Shown in pieces: positions 61,089 through 64,000 of a stretch of 64,000 nucleotides of DNA. This DNA is from Mayamaea pseudoterrestris (taxonomy: Eukaryota; Bacillariophyta; Bacillariophyceae; Sellaphorales; Sellaphoraceae): positions 2,824,001 through 2,888,000 of the forward strand of contig BROI01000001.1 in the NCBI GenBank assembly GCA_027923505.1, given 5' to 3'. The notes below the pieces were generated by a model. It was not told the DNA's origin. It worked only from the letters and a program-made list of their open reading frames with translations, and searched no databases. Numbering within the stretch: the stretch's first letter is position 1; each line of letters starts with the position of its first letter. The translations under genes and the position numbers were made by a program.

Positions 61089-63599
61089 TTACGCTATGTT
61101 CGTTGCCTTCTTCATCGAAAGGTGCTGATCAATGGCATCCATTAGCTCGGTTGCGGCCTGTCGCTTCTCATCGCTCCATTCCAGCTCTCCATCAGGCATC
61201 TGGCTTATAAGCTTTCGAATATCTTCAATGGATCTGGTAATTTTGCGGATCACTGGCTTGAGAAGGATGCTCTGCGTCCCAGCACTATCCATGTATAATT
61301 TCAGATTGGTAGAAACGTCGTTCATGTGCGACTCAATACTTTCGCGAGACTTTTCCAGTACGTTTAACACGCTGTCACAATTCATAATAGCCTTGTAGGG
61401 TATAGATCCAATTTCGGCTGCCCGACACTGTTCCACCATTTTCAGCAGCTCGCCCGCTGCTTCCGTCGACGTGTGTTCTATGAAGTCGTTGCAGGTAGAA
61501 CGCAAGGCATCTTCCAAGTCGCGCTTGCTATCCACCGACGACTCCTGTACCGAAACGCCCTCCCGCATCAATGTAAGAAGGGCGTTTTCTGTACTCATGG
61601 AAAACAAGCGCCGATTTCGATTCGCCATGAACCGCGCAACAGCCTTACCGGCCTCGCTAAAGTCAAGCTGCCGTTCAATGTAACGGAGCTCAATGTCAAA
61701 GGGTGAAAGCTGCTCGCGCAAAATCAATAAATGCTTGACCAAGAACAAATCCGAGTGCATGACATCTTTACGTTGCTTAATGTAGGCGGCTCCGTCCTTC
61801 AGGCAACGGGTACATGCCTGCACTGCCTCCAACGCAATCGACTCAAAGACTGGAGGTTCCACGACACGAAAGATCTTGGAGAGGATACGAAGGACTGATC
61901 GCATCGGCGGAAACCATGACGCATAGACTTGCTGCAAGTGCTTGTCGACGGCATCGTCGTCAGCATCGTTGCTGCTAGCATCTCCTGCTGTATCCAATGT
62001 TGCTACGCCACTGCCTTGCTTGTCCTTTACCAGTTTGTCCGGATAGTCCAAATCTGATGGCTTGGCCTTGAATCGAATCACTTCCTTGTTCAAGGTTGAA
62101 TTGGCGCAAAAGATGAGTCGCTCCTGCGCATCCTTGACGACGCTGCTCATGGCCCGCGCGGCTGCCAAGGTTGTCGGCGACGAGCTGGCCATGCTTCGTT
62201 CCTCGCGCAAAACACTGACAATTTGGCAAAGCGTATCCAAGTCCACCATGGTTACGAGTGAGCGGCGAACAGTACGATGAAAAGCACTACAGAGTGAAGC
62301 CAAGTAGTCTTGAAACTCCTTGTCATGGTAGACTGACTCATCTGGTCGCGACTTGTTAAGTGTGTTTGTAGCATCATCCTTCTTTTCCTCGCCAAAGAAA
62401 TCCAAGTACAAGGAAGTTTCCACTGTACATAGACGAATCATGAATACACTCGCCAGCCTCGTCATTCCAACAGGTCCATGCTGCTGCTGGAGCGTATCCA
62501 TGTGCGAGCGCACCGTCAATGTCAACAAGGACGAGCGATTGCTGCAATAGGTATTGCGACAAAGCAACAGCAGTTCATGATACTTTTCGCTCCGATGTAA
62601 GCGAGCCTTGACCATGGACAGTAGTCGCTGTGATCGAGAGGAAATACCATGGAATCGCGTGTAAATCAAGGAAGCCTCCAATTGATCCGCCGAAATGGGC
62701 ACCTTGGCTGTATTCAACGCCGACGCTACTTGCGTTGTAGTTGTCGCAATCCGCTCGGCAATGGCTTCCTTGATCAAATCAAGGGCGGCATCCTGAAGAA
62801 TTAATGCGCGACGAAAGTATTCCAGGCTGCCACTCTCGAGTTGCTTGTCTTGGTGTCGCTTGGTTTCAACGAGCAAGACTGCCTTTCCTCCGCTTTCGCG
62901 CTCAAAAAAGTCACAAGCGTCGTCAATATCGTCCAGCGTTTGGCCAAACTCATCGTCATCGACCTTGATCCTCGCCAATCCGCGAATCACAGTCTTGCTT
63001 TTGAACAAGACACCAACTAATACGCCAATCTTGTCAATGGCATCATAATGCTTGAGCGGCAATCCGATTTCCTCGGCGTGACGCATCAACAGTTCCTGCT
63101 CCTCCTGCAACTGATCAGCCGCTGCCGAAAGCTCGCCGGAATGCTTGAGCAATTGCGCGTGTCGATTGGAAACGTCGGAGCAAATATTTATTGTAGCTCG
63201 GAGCGCGAGCTTGAGCGAGGTTGTGTGCTTAAGTTGGTGCGAAAGTAGCGTGCACGTCGTCGTGGCTTGCTGGAGTGTTTTGTTGTTATTGCTTATATTG
63301 TCGCAGATGGTGTCTTGTAATTCAATATCAGAATGGGAAGAAGCGTGATTGTATCGATCCATTGGTGGAAGCATGGCGCGAGAAATGCTGCTACTGCTGC
63401 TCATTTCCTTCCCTTCATTCTCCTGCTTGCTGGCTGCGGCTCGCGCTGTCGGACCCGCCGTCAAGGACGCCAAGCGACTCAAACGAGCGATCTGAGCGGC
63501 TGATCTTGGAGCAAAGGTTTCGTACGATATATTACTGGAGAGGCCGCGAGAAGCAGCATGATTTGGTGAGAGCGGTAAAGGCGAGGGAAGAGAGGCCAT
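61089..63599 (-). CDS. COG3: Conserved oligomeric Golgi complex subunit 3
   Basis: Single exon, 836 residues from the ATG at 63599 (MASLPSPLPLSPNHAAS); an upstream GTG-started extension is not used. The Sec34-type N-terminal region (residues about 100-320) is a coiled coil: LSAAADQLQEEQELLMRHAE, then LDDIDDACDFFERESGGK. A helical C-terminal part has SLEYFRRALILQDAALDLIK, LCSAFHRTVRRSLVTMVDLD and HLLILREQLSPFDIELRYIE, the last two being strong COG3 landmarks. COG3 is a lobe-A subunit of the COG tethering complex for retrograde vesicle traffic in the Golgi, which supports the Golgi glycosyl- and sulfotransferases encoded in this window. It is peripheral on Golgi membranes from the cytosol. Confidence 0.85.
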   Translation of the reverse strand: MASLPSPLPLSPNHAASRGLSSNISYETFAPRSAAQIARLSRLASLTAGPTARAAASKQENEGKEMSSSSSISRAMLPPMDRYNHASSHSDIELQDTICDNISNNNKTLQQATTTCTLLSHQLKHTTSLKLALRATINICSDVSNRHAQLLKHSGELSAAADQLQEEQELLMRHAEEIGLPLKHYDAIDKIGVLVGVLFKSKTVIRGLARIKVDDDEFGQTLDDIDDACDFFERESGGKAVLLVETKRHQDKQLESGSLEYFRRALILQDAALDLIKEAIAERIATTTTQVASALNTAKVPISADQLEASLIYTRFHGISSRSQRLLSMVKARLHRSEKYHELLLLCRNTYCSNRSSLLTLTVRSHMDTLQQQHGPVGMTRLASVFMIRLCTVETSLYLDFFGEEKKDDATNTLNKSRPDESVYHDKEFQDYLASLCSAFHRTVRRSLVTMVDLDTLCQIVSVLREERSMASSSPTTLAAARAMSSVVKDAQERLIFCANSTLNKEVIRFKAKPSDLDYPDKLVKDKQGSGVATLDTAGDASSNDADDDAVDKHLQQVYASWFPPMRSVLRILSKIFRVVEPPVFESIALEAVQACTRCLKDGAAYIKQRKDVMHSDLFLVKHLLILREQLSPFDIELRYIERQLDFSEAGKAVARFMANRNRRLFSMSTENALLTLMREGVSVQESSVDSKRDLEDALRSTCNDFIEHTSTEAAGELLKMVEQCRAAEIGSIPYKAIMNCDSVLNVLEKSRESIESHMNDVSTNLKLYMDSAGTQSILLKPVIRKITRSIEDIRKLISQMPDGELEWSDEKRQAATELMDAIDQHLSMKKATNIA

Positions 63600-63624
63600 G
63601 GTGAAACGTTTGCGTGTGTCTTTT

Positions 63625-63651
63625 CGCCGCGCCGCGCCGCGCTGTCGCGCG
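63625..63651. repeat. GCCGC-rich tract upstream of COG3
   Basis: An imperfect GCCGC run directly before the COG3 ATG, like that at 9648-9675. It may be a promoter element or part of the 5' UTR. Confidence 0.5.
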
Positions 63652-63701
63652 CAAAACACCTGCCACGTGGCAACAATACAGCTTGCGATCAGAAAAGCTC
63701 G

Positions 63702-64000
63702 ATGACCATGAGGATCTTTGCGGTTGCTCACTCATCGATCCGACGACCTCTATGGGCAGACAAGACTCTTTTTTCTCGTCGTTTGCATCAGGGTTTAAAT
63801 GGATCTGCCGCCGTACGAATTCAGTCTTCCGACTCGAACTCGAACGCTACACAAACTCCAACGACGACATCAGCAAATCTTCTCTATGGATCGCCTCTTG
63901 ATCATGCCATCGATTTGCGCAACGTTAGACCAGGAGACCGGCTTGACATTCCGTACGAGCTCACTGTATCGGATACACTCCAAGATTTTTGGTCGGCTGC
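63702..64000 (+). CDS. N-terminal part of an unrecognised protein (runs off the window)
   Basis: An open frame from the ATG at 63702 has no stop before the window edge (99 codons). It starts MTMRIFAVAHSSIRRPLWAD, basic and Ser-rich like an organelle presequence, then a Ser/Thr/Asn-rich stretch and IDLRNVRPGDRLDIPYELTV. R-P-G-D-x-L-x-x-P-x-E-x-T-V could begin a hotdog-fold (MaoC-like) domain, but that is a weak guess. It is divergent to COG3 with only about 100 bp between the two starts, so the GCCGC tract may serve both. Confidence 0.45.
   Translation, partial: MTMRIFAVAHSSIRRPLWADKTLFSRRLHQGLNGSAAVRIQSSDSNSNATQTPTTTSANLLYGSPLDHAIDLRNVRPGDRLDIPYELTVSDTLQDFWSA

Overview
The window reads as nuclear DNA of a photosynthetic stramenopile (ochrophyte alga), most likely a diatom; the species cannot be named from sequence alone. 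Three lines of evidence support this. Genes are dense, mostly with 0 to 3 short introns (about 75-150 nt, GT-AG). At least four proteins start with a signal peptide ending just before an aromatic residue, the bipartite plastid-targeting signature of secondary red plastids: IspG (cut before FAP), a PAM68-like protein (before FTI), an unknown protein (before FHV) and a predicted lumenal protein (before W). The photosynthetic/MEP functions themselves would be absent from oomycetes.

The left 17.5 kb is dominated by a 12,532-bp direct tandem duplication. Bases 1-4956 repeat at 12533-17488; I saw one silent difference. The complete second unit is 4957-17488, and the first unit runs off the left edge. 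The unit carries the 3' part of a DUF445 membrane-protein gene, an unresolved gene, two unrecognised proteins, a YghU-like glutathione transferase, a small mitochondrial-type protein, a LysM protein, a type II sulfotransferase, a CENP-B-type HTH protein and the 5' part of a secreted trypsin-like protease. The junction at 4956/4957 cuts the protease and DUF445 genes, so this window holds one truncated and one whole protease, and only a headless DUF445 gene.

From 18 to 33 kb lie an unknown plastid protein, an ankyrin/RCC1 protein with a U1-type zinc finger, a GT49 (LARGE/B4GAT1-like) glycosyltransferase, a two-exon telobox-Myb protein that may be a telomere-repeat-binding factor, a lysine methyltransferase-like protein, a BTB protein, a cytochrome P450 and a PAM68-like photosystem II assembly factor. 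From 33 to 45 kb come plastid IspG, a roughly 2,025-residue PHD/extended-PHD chromatin reader and a membrane-anchored trypsin-fold protein with an altered oxyanion hole.

From 45 to 64 kb: DNA polymerase eta, a 50-bp minisatellite with a palindromic core, a four-exon PPM1G-like PP2C phosphatase, a gene-poor 2.2 kb stretch, a secreted coiled-coil protein ending in YadA-head-like repeats, a second sulfotransferase, a four-exon prolyl oligopeptidase with a GC-AG intron, a plastid lumen protein, orphan coding fragments, COG3 and the start of one more gene.

The most interesting items are the duplication and its double gene break, the adhesin-like YadA-head protein, the possible TRF-like telomere protein, and four perfect copies of the palindrome GTACCGGTAC, each 63-129 bp upstream of a gene start. 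No tRNA, rRNA, CRISPR array, retroelement or viral copy was recognised.
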